Positions 49,101 through 59,500 of a stretch of 64,000 bases of DNA are shown piece by piece (positions within the stretch are counted from its first letter, which is position 1; the number at the start of each line of letters is the position of its first letter). A model generated the notes under the pieces. That model was not told the origin of the DNA, did no database searches, and saw only the letters and a program-made list of their open reading frames with translations. The stretch spans positions 561,108-625,107 of the forward strand of contig NW_006499651.1 of NCBI RefSeq assembly GCF_000471905.2. The letters run 5' to 3'. Source of the stretch: Amborella trichopoda. Taxonomy: Eukaryota > Streptophyta > Magnoliopsida > Amborellales > Amborellaceae. Made by a program: the position numbers and the translations under genes.

Positions 49101-51013
49101 TGCCCTGAATGCAGCTGTAAAGATACATGGGGTGGCTATGAGTGCACTTGCAGTGGTGATCTGCTGTATATTACGGACCATGATACATGTATAAGTGAGT
49201 TTGTCCATACCAGCATGTGAAACTTTGTTTATTTCACTTTGGAGAAACATCCCAATCTGTGTGAATTCAGTGTTACTTTAATGCAAGCTAATTTCTTTAT
49301 CTATTTGTTCCTAAATGTACAGGTAAGAGTGCTCAACAAGTAAAGACTGCATGGGCTGCCATGTGGGTTATATTTATAGGCTTGGCTGTTGCTGCTGCCG
49401 GAGCTTATATTGTGTACAAGTACAGACTAAAAGTGAGTAATGCTCTCTTGATATTTATATATTGTTCACTCGCTAATTTGTTTTCCTCAATATTTCTAGT
49501 TTTTAATGGTAAATATAGGTTTTTTTTATCTCATTGTTAGTAAAGATAGTCTATAGTTTTGATTTATAAATTCTGATTAATTATTCGTTTTATCAATCAT
49601 ATGGTGATTTCACTTCCCTCCTCGAATATTTTGGTTGAAACGCTTGATGAACAACGACAGATTTGGAATGTTGTTTGTGCTGCTTCTTTGAACTAATCTT
49701 CTTTTCTTCTTATTTGAATTCAGAAAGATTACTTAACCAAATAATAATAGTAATGCAGAAATATTAGTTAGAGGTGAAAATCATGGTGTCTTCTTTTCTT
49801 CTTATTCGAAATCAGAAAGATTACTTAATAAATAAAAAAAATGCAGAGAGAGTACTTAGAAGTGAAAACTATGGTGAGTTAATTATAATAAATAGGGACC
49901 AAAACGTAGTCAAATTTAACCATGGATGTTCCACTGATTTGACAACGTAGGCCCCTGGTTTGAGAAACATTTCGCCTAAACCATATTTTGTAAAAAGGAT
50001 TGTATAGCATCCACATCATGTGGACACTTTAAGAGTGCGCAAGCACCCTTCAATGGTTCAGATTCTTAGGGTCACAAGTTCATTATTTTTATTATTAATT
50101 TTTATTTTACATCTTATTTTTACATGAAATTGGAGCATGTATACATCTTTATATGGTGCGCCCAATAAAAATAAAAATAAATTTAAAAATAAAGAATTAA
50201 CCAAAATACCTCTGAAAATATTTTGGTCAAAACTTTTTATTTGAATTATTATTATTTTATTTTATTGAGTGCACCCTACAAATATGCATGCCATCCACCA
50301 ATTTTCATGTTCATTGACTTTATATATAAAAAGGAAAAAACCTAATTAATTTGTGGCCCCTCAGGTCAGCCCAAATTCAGTCTAGGCAATTGAAAGGGTG
50401 CCCATGTACCCTTTAAGCGTCCACATGGTGAGAAGTGTAACCCCTGGTAGGTCTGTCATTAGATCATTCACACTCACTCATGCATGTAGGAAGTGGGGTG
50501 CGGCTGGAGTTGGGTACAAATTATAATAGTGGGGTCATTCAAACAGAATTTCTTTTCCCCCCTTTCTGTAATTAAGGAAAAATAATGGGGGTTGAATCTG
50601 AAAGACTCCATACCACTAGGCCATCTTGCTGGAACGCCGTGGCATTTTTAGTCGATTAATGGTTCTTTGAGATAGGTGCCAAGTTGAAATTATGCTTGTG
50701 AACAGTAGCATGTCAGGCGAAGTTTTTCGTACCATGTGCATCCTACTGCGTTTACCATTTTCATAATTGAAAACAAAAGATCTATTCGATACAAAACAGT
50801 AAAACAGACAAGTTTCTGATTCGTAATCCCATATTGAGCTATGAAGTTCGCAACAACCAAACTTCATATTATAACTTGCGGTTGACATAATGTTCGTATG
50901 TTTGAAATATGCAGTCGTACATGGACTCGGAGATTAGAGCAATAATGGCACAGTACATGCCACTAGATAGCCAATCAGAGGTCCCGAATCATGTCAGTGA
51001 GGAGCGCGCATGA
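27983..51013 (+). CDS. VSR: Vacuolar sorting receptor (VSR/BP-80 family)
   Basis: This is a type I membrane receptor that recognises vacuolar sorting signals of soluble cargo and moves it through the trans-Golgi and prevacuolar compartments. Twelve exons keep one frame of 629 residues, the usual VSR length: 27983-28289, 29904-30596, 30905-30993, 31164-31233, 31366-31449, 31555-31631, 31708-31789, 47777-47859, 47945-48011, 49066-49194, 49323-49432, 50915-51013. A signal peptide (about 1-23) precedes RFVVEKNSL. The protease-associated domain (about 55-165) and the cysteine-rich central region ([40 protein letters not shown]) follow. EGF-like repeats come next (CLDNNGGCW near 421, INNGDCW near 475, calcium-binding DIDEC in exon 10). 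One membrane helix lies at about 569-590. The tail has the tyrosine sorting motif YMPL at about 611-614. The ending [10 protein letters not shown] suggests the VSR5/6/7 side of the family, from memory. The ATG at 27983 is chosen because no upstream in-frame ATG precedes the signal peptide. Confidence 0.96.
28290..29903 (+). other. Intron 1 of the receptor gene
   Basis: Bounded by gcggag|gtttgc and ttggcag|gttgt; the split codon makes the second glycine of DRGG before CFF. No gene or clear transposon was recognised inside. Confidence 0.85.
32080..32512 (+). mobile_element. LINE 3' end fragment (RNase H tail)
   Basis: A short reading frame near 32268-32350 gives [14 protein letters not shown], resembling the end of the RNase H domain found in many plant L1-type LINEs. 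It is followed by 'caatatagtcactttatt' and a short A-run near 32508, as at a LINE 3' end. It is severely 5'-truncated and decayed. Confidence 0.42.
32914..33230. repeat. GC-rich GGCTGGC-type repeat, copy 2
   Basis: It starts 'agggctggcaccctgg' and continues with 'gcccgagggcctggcc' and 'cttgcccaaacccagcc' segments like those at 10730-10978. It is open on both strands by composition, so no protein is called. The right end is uncertain. Confidence 0.45.
33759..35729. mobile_element. hAT-type element, CTAGGCG family, copy B, carrying an RTE LINE
   Basis: It starts TAGTGTTCAAGAAAAGCG and ends ...GAATTTTTTAACACTG. It is flanked by perfect 8-bp repeats cccccaag (33751-33758 and 35730-35737). GC-rich ends with 'cgcctaggtgcccgcc' and 'cctaggtggtccgg' match copies A and C. 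The span of 1971 bp includes about 1.06 kb of inserted RTE LINE (34605-35660), so the element itself is about 0.9 kb, like copy A. Confidence 0.85.
34605..35660 (-). mobile_element. RTE-type LINE, 5'-truncated, nested in hAT copy B
   Basis: On the minus strand the reverse transcriptase frame reads [41 protein letters not shown] and a MLFANDSFD variant of the MLFADD catalytic box. This is characteristic of plant RTE LINEs. Downstream come the conserved C-terminal stretches (YRAECW- and GHVWH-like). The element ends at a tandem trinucleotide tail (catcatcat... on the plus strand at 34605-34625), the usual RTE 3' end. The 5' part before the palm domain is missing. Frame breaks and the altered FADD box (FAND) show it is dead. 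Confidence 0.85.
35740..36235. repeat. GC-rich repeat, copy 3, split by hAT copy C
   Basis: The left part (35740-35797: 'gggcttgggccatggc', 'tttggccatgac') and right part (36160-36235: 'gcccaagcttgcccta', 'gtccattgccaatcc') belong to one element of the family at 10730-10978, interrupted by hAT copy C. Confidence 0.55.
35798..36159. mobile_element. hAT-type element, CTAGGCG family, copy C (362 bp)
   Basis: It starts CAAGGTTTCAAAAAACACTAGG and ends ...CCGTTTTTTAAAACATTG. It is flanked by the perfect 8-bp duplication ggccaagc (35790-35797 and 36160-36167). Short GC-rich arms surround an AT-rich core; it is a MITE-sized deletion derivative with no coding content. Confidence 0.87.
36420..38290. 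repeat. GATC-rich block of unknown type
   Basis: Short imperfect palindromes built on GGGATC and GATCCC recur throughout (for example near 37048, 37141, 37395, 37440, 37866, 37915, 37960, 38160, 38190). They are set in sequence with little other repetition. No open frame of note or inverted termini were found. A second block with the same motif lies at 45300-45545. Confidence 0.45.
38300..39957 (-). mobile_element. L1-type LINE fragment, left arm of an inverted pair
   Basis: On the minus strand an endonuclease domain begins [13 protein letters not shown] near 38814 and continues [15 protein letters not shown] and then [12 protein letters not shown]. Upstream is an ORF1-like segment ([26 protein letters not shown]-like). 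The reverse transcriptase is absent: the match to the right arm ends near 38300. It is a decayed copy with stops and frame changes. The 5' end faces the right arm across an AT-rich spacer containing 20 Ns. Confidence 0.8.
39958..40109. repeat. Spacer with assembly gap and AT microsatellite
   Basis: It contains 20 Ns at 40001-40020, 'aataataataataata' and a TA run of about 25 bp near 40070-40095. It sits exactly between the two inverted L1 arms. Confidence 0.85.
40110..41860 (+). mobile_element. L1-type LINE fragment, right arm of an inverted pair
   Basis: The same family as the left arm, in the opposite orientation: CT-rich leader (40267-40360), an ORF1-like segment ([17 protein letters not shown] near 40760), then the endonuclease from about 41286 ([55 protein letters not shown]). 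It extends about 50 bp further than the left arm ([19 protein letters not shown]) and then stops without reverse transcriptase. It is decayed, with stops and frame changes. A short tandem duplication of about 40 bp follows at 41845-41925. Confidence 0.8.
42469..42780 (+). pseudogene. Fragment resembling group-II-intron-type reverse transcriptase
   Basis: The frame gives [19 protein letters not shown], then [14 protein letters not shown] and [16 protein letters not shown]. These follow the order of RT blocks 2, 3 and 4 of group II intron or mitochondrial plasmid reverse transcriptases (SYGFR, FD-IDH-LL, GIPQGS-LSP). The normal FD and GIPQGS residues are changed, and no RT catalytic YADD box follows, so it is a dead fragment. 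The origin could be a nuclear transfer from mitochondrial DNA. The resemblance is from memory and short. Confidence 0.4.
44085..44349. mobile_element. Diverged MITE of the 380-bp family
   Basis: It has inverted ends ('tatataaggttgtg' type at left, 'gcgccttatacaaacc' at right), 'gaggtgcac' near 44111, and the shared 'gatcatcttgacattaag'. It is shorter than its sisters, so internally deleted. Confidence 0.45.
45193..45290. repeat. Dispersed repeat with hairpin, copy 2
   Basis: 'gtttcatgcgggatgg' is followed by the hairpin around 'accgcatttcc', then 'aaagcatctatctta' and 'ggatgcaaataggtgg', in the same order as at 5785-5905. Confidence 0.6.
45300..45545. repeat. GATC-rich block, second copy
   Basis: Dense 'gcgatccccgat', 'agggatct', 'gaacgagatc', 'gggatcaag' and 'gagatcccgg' motifs resemble the block at 36420-38290 but in the opposite purine sense. 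It is more GC-rich than its surroundings. The open frame across it is a product of composition. Confidence 0.45.
50005..50440. mobile_element. MITE in intron 11 of the receptor gene
   Basis: The left arm (about 50005-50060, 'ccacatcatgtggac' then 'agcacccttcaatgg') and right arm (about 50388-50440, 'ttgaaagggtgcccatg' then 'cgtccacatggtgag') are inverted copies of about 50 bp. The interior is AT-rich and non-coding. No clear target duplication was found. Confidence 0.65.
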
Positions 51014-51567
51014 AACATGGGTTTGCTGCTTTCATACCATCCTCAAAAATGAGAAGATTGTTCTCACCTTTCTCATGGAAAATAAGCGGTTGAGTGTGCT
51101 TCTATTTTTGCTGAGAATTTGGGATTTGCTGATATTGTTGTAAAACATGTGCTGGTCTCAGACGGCTTAACCAGCTGTCATGGTGGTGTGTCGTTCATGT
51201 GCGTCCATATCTGGGGCTCGTATCCCCTATTTTGTTGTTAACTGGCTCCGTGGACATCCCACTTCTCTCTCTCTCCCCTCCTCTCTCTCTCTCGTTCTCT
51301 CAAACATCTCTGTTCTCTAAAAAAAAACATGTGCTGGTCTGATAAAGGAAGTCATTCTTTCTCAAGGGTTATTAATGAGAGCCAATATATCTCAAGGGGA
51401 GGCTTTCAAGCATGAGAATGCCTTTTTAATTGTAACGAGGGAAGCTGTAGTGCTACTTGGATGTACAGTTTTTTATGGCTCTTGTTATTATGTCATCTTT
51501 GAATTTTCATGGGAAGGAACACTGTTTGTGGAAATGCACACTTGGATTGTAAGTCTTTTATTTATGG
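51014..51567. other. 3' flank of the receptor gene
   Basis: Presumed 3' untranslated region followed by intergenic sequence, with a CT run at 51260-51300. No defined poly(A) site or further gene was found. Confidence 0.5.
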
Positions 51568-51780
51568 AAATGTATACAATGAGACTATTTACTTTTGATA
51601 TACGAAGCCCATTACATTTGAAATTGGGTGGTGGAGGATGTGTCATTGTTTGGGCACAATATCCAAAATAAAAATTCTTGAATGTTGTGACATGTTTTTA
51701 TCTATTAGATTTCACATCCAATGGTTAAAAATGATTGTGATCATCTTGTATAAAAAATAAATTGTTTCATAATATATGAT
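51568..51780. mobile_element. Small MITE, GTATACAATGAGAC family, copy 2
   Basis: It starts 'tgtatacaatgagact' at 51571, with 'acttttgata' next. The right end has 'cttgtataaaaaataaatt' as a worn inverted match. The interior 'gatttcacatccaatgg' is the reverse of 'attggatgtgaaattt' in copy 3. Confidence 0.45.
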
Positions 51781-52334
51781 CATGCTTTTTTTATTGCCAA
51801 TTGAGTATCCTTTCTACTTATTTGAGTATTAATACTCCTTGGGACTAAATGGGTTGCGTCAGTAGACCTAACTCGTTTAATGCAAAGGTGGACTGAACCT
51901 GAACCCGGATCCGGATGCTGCCCTATCCGAATCCGATCCGACCCAAGATCGGATCAATGCCTCATGTACGAACCAGCTCTCTCTCTCTATGAGGGAGGCC
52001 CACATGATCACGGGAAAAAAATGTCCATCCCTCCTATATGCACGAGAGAGGGAGAGCGTTAAGGCGTTTACCAAGAATCCATTTGACTAAGAAACCAACA
52101 AAACTCCATGCACATCACAGTCATGGACCATCTCAATAAAAATAAACTAAAGAACCCATATTTAACAAAAGCCCATGTATAATCTTAAAAAAAGTTAGAA
52201 TTCACATTCAATATAAAGAAGAAACACCCAAATAGAAACACCCAAATGTAAACCATACAATGTGATCAGAACATTATCAGCCACGAATCCAATATTTCAC
52301 TGTTCATTCATGGATTTTGGGTTTATATTGAAAA
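51781..52334. other. Intergenic, nothing firm
   Basis: A short stretch at about 51890-51955 is rich in 'ggatccgga' and 'ccgatccgac' words. The rest is AT-rich with no gene. Confidence 0.45.
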
Positions 52335-52716
52335 GGGAAAAGTTTATATAGGGCCTATACTCTAAACAATCAAATTAGAGCCTACTTCAAAACTAAGAAG
52401 TTTTGATGCCCAAATATCATCAAATTGATCATCTCGACATCAAGATGCATAGGCATGAGAAAACAATAGATTTCAAGTTTTGAAAATATTGTATTTTGTA
52501 ACTCATTTTTTTACCGTCAATTTTCAAGATTTTCAAGTTTTCATAGGTATGCTCGATCTACCCTATTTTTTAAGCATAAATTTTATAACTAAAGATGAAA
52601 ATATAATGTAAGGCTATCACAAAACTTTCCTACATTGAAACCATATTACTCGACACTATTTGAAGGTGGGCTCTAATTTGATTGTTTAGAGCCTCGGTTC
52701 TATACAAACCACACCC
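52335..52716. mobile_element. MITE of the 380-bp family with 9-bp TSD
   Basis: A 382-bp element with ends GGGAAAAGTTTATATAGGGCC and, inward from the right, GGGTGTGGTTTGTATAGAACC, then the shared 'aaacaatcaaattagagcc'. The flanks tattgaaaa (52326-52334) and tattaaaaa (52717-52725) match 8 of 9. It is closely similar to the copies at 9715 and 11564. Confidence 0.75.
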
Positions 52717-52921
52717 TATTAAAAACCATTTAAAAAATGAAAGCAATTGAACTAGTTGAGCATGGAAACTAGAATTAATGGAAGTGTCCACATGTTTAAG
52801 AGGTCTAGCTCTTTGGCCTAAGAAAAATCCTTACATTTTTATTATTTTAAATAGAATATTTCATTTATGGAATATATATGGTGCAATTTCCCTTATTTGT
52901 TCTTATGTGAATGCTTGGCAC

Positions 52922-53310
52922 CAGTGATTTAAAAAATGCCCGGTAGTCATGGAATCGTTTGGTCCGATCTGAGAATCGGTCACCCATGCCAATATATAGG
53001 AAATTGCCTGGGTGTAGAAAGAAACCGGCGATTTGTTACAGTAAAATGGTGTAGAAGGGAACCGGCGATTTGTAATAGTAAAATGGTGTTTGCTACAGTA
53101 AAAAATGCCATTTATTACAATGAAAATGCCGATTTATCGATGCGGAATGGTTTTTGACCGGTTCACTATTTTTGCATGTGTTTTTTTTACCAATTCACTA
53201 TTTTTTGGCATAGTAAACTGGTGACCTAGACCACTGATTCACATATCCAAACTGGTTTTTACGATGCCCGATCTGGGCCACGGATCCGTCATTGCCTATG
53301 AGGAGGCCCC
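52922..53310. mobile_element. Possible worn hAT-type element
   Basis: It starts CAGTGATTTAAAAAATGCCCGG and has GC-rich inner words ('ccgatctgagaatcgg', 'ggtcaccca') matched near the right side by 'gcccgatctgggcc'. An internal duplication around 'aaccggcgatttgt' (about 53022 and 53060) is present. No 8-bp duplication could be fixed, so the right end is a guess. Confidence 0.35.
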
Positions 53311-53589
53311 TGGTGCAAGCTGCACAAAGAATAATGTTTATTATTTCTAATTCATAGCAGCATGTTGACAAGTCGAACAGCAACACCAGCCTTCATATGC
53401 AATGTCCAATTCTCTCCTTATTTGCCAACAAAGACTTTGAAATTTCAAAGTTTCCCTCAAAACATGTAATAAAAGGCTTTTCTTCATCAGAGTCCGTGGG
53501 TTCTTGAGAGGACAAAGAGTTAGAGTTTTGCCTTCTTTTAGCTTTAGGGTTAGATTAGGGTTAGAAGAGTAGACCGAGAGACGCAAAGG

Positions 53590-53787
53590 GTGGGTGAAAG
53601 AGAGGATAAATTAGGGTTTCCAGAGATGATAGATTATGTAGAGAAAGCATCAGGAATCAAGAGAGGAAGGATAGGAAAATTGTTGCATGGATTCAGAATA
53701 GACAACAGCTACATGGTTCTTGTCCATGTTTGGTTCTCTGAAGACAGAATTGACATTTTCGCGGGGAGTCCTCTTTCTTTATTTTAA
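53590..53787 (+). CDS. Small hypothetical open frame (65 aa)
   Basis: MGEREDKLGFPEMIDYVEKASGI... begins shortly after a leader-like stretch containing 'tagggttagattagggtt'. I do not recognise the family. The residue mix (charged first half, hydrophobic SYMVLVHVWFS segment) looks more protein-like than neighbouring chance frames, but no splice partner or homologous copy is seen. It could be a first exon remnant or a chance frame. Confidence 0.2.
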   Translation: MGEREDKLGFPEMIDYVEKASGIKRGRIGKLLHGFRIDNSYMVLVHVWFSEDRIDIFAGSPLSLF

Positions 53788-53839
53788 ACCAAATTCCAAT
53801 TCCGCCCAAATAGGTGGACTTAACAATTCCTGGAAATCA

Positions 53840-54310
53840 AAGGTTAAATATAAATATTATTAATGTTAATATTATTATTGTTTATATTGTTATTATTAAT
53901 ATTATTGTAGAAAATATGTATTATTGAAATAGTGATCATTTAGATATATTTTGTTATAATGTTAAGTAATTATCTTAATATATTAATATTATATTATATT
54001 GTAATATTATATTAATAGCAATAAAAGATATTACATTGTTATATAATTATCATAATTATTCATCTCAATTAATTAGAAAAAGATTTGGATGATGATGATG
54101 ATAATGATTATAATTATGATATTATATTATATTATTATATTAAAATTTATTATTATTATTATATATTATAATAAATATTATGATACTTATTATAGTTATT
54201 ATTAATATCATTATTATTATTATAATGATGTTATTATAATATAATAATATTATTATAATATTAATATACTATAATCATTATTTAATTATTATAATTATGA
54301 TGTTAATAAT
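53840..54310. repeat. AT-rich low-complexity tract
   Basis: Runs of ATT, TTA and TAATATTA with a short 'gatgatgatgat' patch near 54089. It is similar in composition to 26030-26400 and contains no gene. Confidence 0.7.
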
Positions 54311-54828
54311 TGAATGCACATGTGTTATCTCACCTTTGCAAGTATGGATGTTATATTTAAAAGTGGATGAAAAAAATCTTTATTTTTTGCCTCAAATTTT
54401 GGTTGTTAGATATCAGAGAATAAGCCTGGCAATTTTGAAATGGTGCCATTTATTCCTCACATAGACAAACACTAAAAAGAATGGCCTAAATAATTCTTAA
54501 GTACAATCACAACATCGAGATTGATTATTTTTTAAACAAATAAAAAATAATGATGCAATAAGACTTGTGAATTTCCTAAATATACACCTTCCAAGCAATC
54601 CAAACAGTGAAGATGTATCTTCTAGGTCTCTACCCGATGTTATCCAAACAAAATACACCCATCTTCCAGGAAATGCCGATTCCAAGAGATACCAATTCCA
54701 TGATACATATTTCTCCAGGAGTCACATTTTCAAGGAACCAAACGGGACCTTAGGATTTAAAGAGGGAAAAAGGGCTCCAAAAGTCCAATGCCTCTCTTTA
54801 ATTAAAAATATGAGCATAAAAACACAAG

Positions 54829-55062
54829 AAATTGTATACTATGGGACTATTTATTTTTTGTATAAGGAGGTCATAATCACTTTTAACTATTGGATGTGAA
54901 ATTTCAATCGATGAAAGTAAGTCACAATATTTGAGAAATTTTGTTTTGGATTTTGTGCCTGAACAATGACACATCCTCAATCACCTGATTTCAAATCTCA
55001 TGGTTAACAATGATTTTGACATCCTTGTATTAAAAGTAAACGGTCTCATTGTATACATTTTC
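54829..55062. mobile_element. Small MITE, GTATACAATGAGAC family, copy 3
   Basis: The left end 'aattgtatactatgggac' and right end 'ggtctcattgtatacatt' are inverted repeats. 'tattttttgtataagg' pairs with 'ccttgtattaaaagta'. It is about 234 bp, the same size as copy 1, and non-coding. Confidence 0.62.
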
Positions 55063-56539
55063 AAAACGTAATCTCCCAAATGCTCAAAGTAAGGACACCC
55101 TGGCCACTTGCTTTCACATCTAACATCTGGAGTGGTAGCAAATGATCTTGTAAAATACAACCCTTTATTATAATACATATAATACATCTTCCAGCCAGAC
55201 TACTTAATAATTTTAGGTAGCTAATGACATACTTTGTACTTCACATACTCATTTTTCTTTATGTTGTGTGCGAGGAAGGCTCACGGCTCATTATTCTTCA
55301 TGCCGCGAGCACAGCCATCAGTAGAGAATAGATGCATTTCGATGATGTGCCCCTTTTGTGAACTTGCACAGTTCCAGTAATTGGTGCACTCTTGTGAACT
55401 ATGCTCCATTGGATAGTTCAAGTGGATCAGTGTATTACAGAGAATTGGGCCTCATCAGTGGAGACGTGCGGCTATGATGGATTGGTACACTCTAATACAT
55501 ATATTCCACTGGTGCAAACAAGTATATAACATGTGATGACAAATGACATATCGATCATGCGTGCAAAGTGTAGCAGCTGCTTTCCCAGAACCTGAACTCT
55601 CATTGCATATCAAGCTGCAGCAGATGCGCAACACTGACGGCTGAGATTTCGAGAGACATAATTCTTGACTTAGGCAGTCACTTGGAGTAGTAAAAGGCAT
55701 TTTATCTCTCTATAGTAGTTTCCTCCAATTTAGTTATAAGCTTCCATAAGAGTTTTATAAGTGTTCTCTTTCTAAAAAGAACTTTGGTATTCTAGATCAT
55801 GTAGTATTTGTGTATTTATATTAGTGAGATAATTTTTACAATCCTATGCTCCCCATGTATCACAATGAAAAATTTATCTGATAGAACTTAGATGCACACT
55901 GATTCATATCAGCAAGAGGCAAATATTGTCTTGAAAATATGATATATCATGCCTAGGGTTAGAGATATCATAATATATTTTCTTTTCCCTTATTCCGCCC
56001 TCCCATTTATAACAATTTAAGGCAACATGTCGTGAATATTGTCCTCTTTGATGAATGGAATATTCCAAAGGTGATAGCACAGCTTTTATTTTTGTTGACC
56101 AGACTCAAGGTGGCTTAGGTTCTTACAAAAGGAACCACAACAAGTGTAATGACAGATGACAGAACAACCACAATAGTGAGAGAAAAAGTTGAAACTTCAC
56201 CAGAAGTAAATGGAGGCATACCTCATATGGAAATGACGAATCCTCCACACACTTGCAGGCCCCATCTTCGACATGTATGGACCTCTATTCACAGCCAAAA
56301 AAGTGTGGAAGGAGTTGGCGAACATATATAAGACCGAAGAGTCAGGCAACCAAATATTTTTTATTTCAATTATTTTGACTTTAAATTCACTAAAAATAAG
56401 CGCATACTCAGTCAAGTATATGTGTTATGGCTTCTTGTAAGTAAACTTAAAGGTTACATAGTGGAGTTGAGTGATGTTTTTTAAGTAGGTGCCATCATTT
56501 ATAAGTTACCTTATCATGGAGATAGTACCAAAATAAAAT
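55063..56539. other. Intergenic, nothing recognised
   Basis: AT-rich with scattered short open frames and no domain, repeat or inverted end that I could support. Confidence 0.5.
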
Positions 56540-59500
56540 GAAACATAATAAGGTTGATGTTGATTTTGTTCAACTTCAACGATCTCTTCATATTGAGGAA
56601 GAGAGTAAGCTTCGGGAAATGAAAAATGAGTCATGGAAACTTAATTGGCAAGGGACTTTCATTCCAAGGCTAATCTTATAGAGCACAAGTCTAAAGATAA
56701 GACTCTAAATAGAAGGCTTTTCTTTCTCATGTAGCAAAAGGATATCTCTAAGGATAAAAAGTCTGAAAGAAAGACATCTATTATCTTTATAGGAAACTTG
56801 GGCACTGCTTTAAATAGTGCCGACATCGAAAGACTACTGTAAAGCCCTTAAACCAAATAAATTTGATCACTAAAGAAGAAAGATTTCTGGTTATAATCAT
56901 TAAGGTCAATTTAATTGGAAATGATTCTAGTTGGTGGGAGGATACAAGTGCTACCATCCATATTTGTAACGACCGAAATTATTTCAAAACCTATAAATTG
57001 GTAGAGGATGGAATTCAGTTTAATTTGGAACCAAAGCCTTAGCAAGGATTCTTAGTAAAGGCACATTGGACTTGAAATTCAGTTTTGCTAAGGTTCTCAC
57101 TTTAGAGAACATGTTTTATGTGTCAAAAATGAGGAAGAACCTAATATTAGTCATTTTCTTAATAAGCGTAGTTTTTGGATGGTCATAGGATATGATACGG
57201 TCATTTTGACAAGAGACATGTTTTTGTTGGCAAAGGGTACTCATATAATGGGATGTTCAAACTCAAGTTGAGTATGAAATAAGATCTCTTATGTGTATTT
57301 TGTGAGTGTTTTAATTTATGACATGCTAAATTAGGTCACTTGAATTTTGCTTCAATTAAAACCACAGTTAAGTTAGACTTAATCCCTAAATACAGTGATG
57401 TACCTGATAATACATGTGAAACTTGTATTCAAGCCAAAATAACAAAAAAGCCTTTCCCTTTACTGTAGAGGAATATTGAATTATTAGAGCTTGTACACAG
57501 TGATATCTCTTACATAAATAATGTCATCACAAGAGGATGAAAAGTACTCCAACGCGTTCATCAATGATTTCTCTCATTGTAATATGTTTATCTATTAAGG
57601 AACAAAGACGAGACATTTGAGAAATTTTAAGTTTATAAAGTCGAAGTTAAAAATCAACTTGAGAGAAAAATTAAGATTTTAAGGAGTGACATGGGTGGGG
57701 AGTTTTTATCAAACGAATTTTCTAATTTTTATAATAGTTTTTATCAAACGAGTTTTCTAATTTTTATAAAAACAATGGGATTATCCACATAATCAAAGGC
57801 CATGTATACTCTCAACATAATAGTTTAGTTGAGAGAAAGAGCCAAACAGTAGTGGAGATGGTCAATGCTATGATTATCAAGTCTGGTTTGCCTTTATGTT
57901 TGTGGGATAAAGCTTTACTTTCTGTGTGTTTCATATTAAATCAAACCTATATAAGATAATAGAAAAAGTACTATGAATTTTGGATAAAAAAGAAATCAAA
58001 CTTGGAATTTCTTAAAGTGTGGGCATATGTAAGACTACTAGATCTAAAATGAAATATTGTCTGACCCTCTAGATGTGCTTTTGTACGCTATGCACAAAAT
58101 AGTATGGCGTACTATTTTCTAAAACTAAATTTTAATATTATAATCAAATCTAGAGAAGCAAAATTCTTTGAGAATTCAACCCATAAAAGTGAACCAGAAT
58201 GTGTTTATCCTCATCTATTAATAGATGGACAATAAACTTGTAATGAACCAATAGAAAAAATTGTAGAACTAAAACGAAGTAAGAAATTAAGAAAGGATCC
58301 ATCACACAATTTTAGGCTTGATTTTTGTATCCACTTGGTGGAGGATGACTAAAAGAAAATGATGGGTGAAATCCTCAAATGAGGAAGAACATTTCTCTTT
58401 AAATGAAGTGCTAGCATCTCATAAAATCTTTTGGAAAGAGGCAATTAATAGTGAGATGGGTCCAATTCTTGTTAATACTATGTGGAAGTTAATAGACTTA
58501 CCAATAGATTCTAAACCTATTAAATGTAGATGGATTTAAAAAAAAAAAAGAGTCGATAAGTTAGTTAACAAGTTTTAAATAACAAGTTAGTTGCCAAAAG
58601 TTTTAAATAAAAAGAAGGTATAGACTATTTTGATACTTATGCTCTTGTAGCAAAGATATCTAATCTATATGTGTTCCTTGCCATTGCCTTTATTAACCGT
58701 CAAATTGTTGATGCTTATGCTTTTGTAGCAAGGATATCTATTTTATATGTGATACTTGCTATTACCTATATTAATCGTCTAATTGTTTATCAAATGGATG
58801 TAAAAACTTGTTTCCTAAATGAGGAATTAGACGAAGAAATTTGTACGGAACAATTGAAAGGTTTTATTATGCCAAGTCATAAACACAAAGTGTGTAAGTT
58901 GGTCAAATATTTGTATGAGCTGAAAAAGGCTCCAAAATGATGGCATAAGAAATTTGATAATATAGTATCATCAAATAGATTTAAAAGAAGTGAGGCAGAT
59001 AAGTGTGTGTATATTTAAAAAATTAATTTGAGGTGAGTTATAATTTGTATGTACATTAATGATATGTTAACATTCGGCCTTATCTTAGAAACTGTGGAGG
59101 AAGTCTAAATGAGATACTTAGTATAAAAGATCTAGGAGTGGCTAATATGATACTTGATCTCAAAATAGTGAGAAGGATCATGCTTTGGTTTTAACCCAAT
59201 TTCACTCTATAGAAAAAGATGCTCAATAAATTTGGACATACTGGCGGTAAGATAACACTCACACCAATAGATCCTTCATAAAGTTAATGAAAACTAAAGT
59301 GAAATGTATTTATTAAATTGAATATGCAAGAATAATTAATAGTTTGATGTCTGCAATGAGTTGTACAAGATTAGATATTCCATGTGCAATGGGTAAACTT
59401 AGTAAATACACTAATTGCCAAGTAGAGAGCATTGGAATGAAATAGCTCAAGTTTTGCGATATCTCAACTATCAATTTTGCCATATACTATTTTGATTATT

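Noticed and set aside
53545-53566. Telomere-like repeat (tagggttagattagggtta)
   Set aside because: Only about three units, and such short stretches are common in plant 5' leaders; there is no array.
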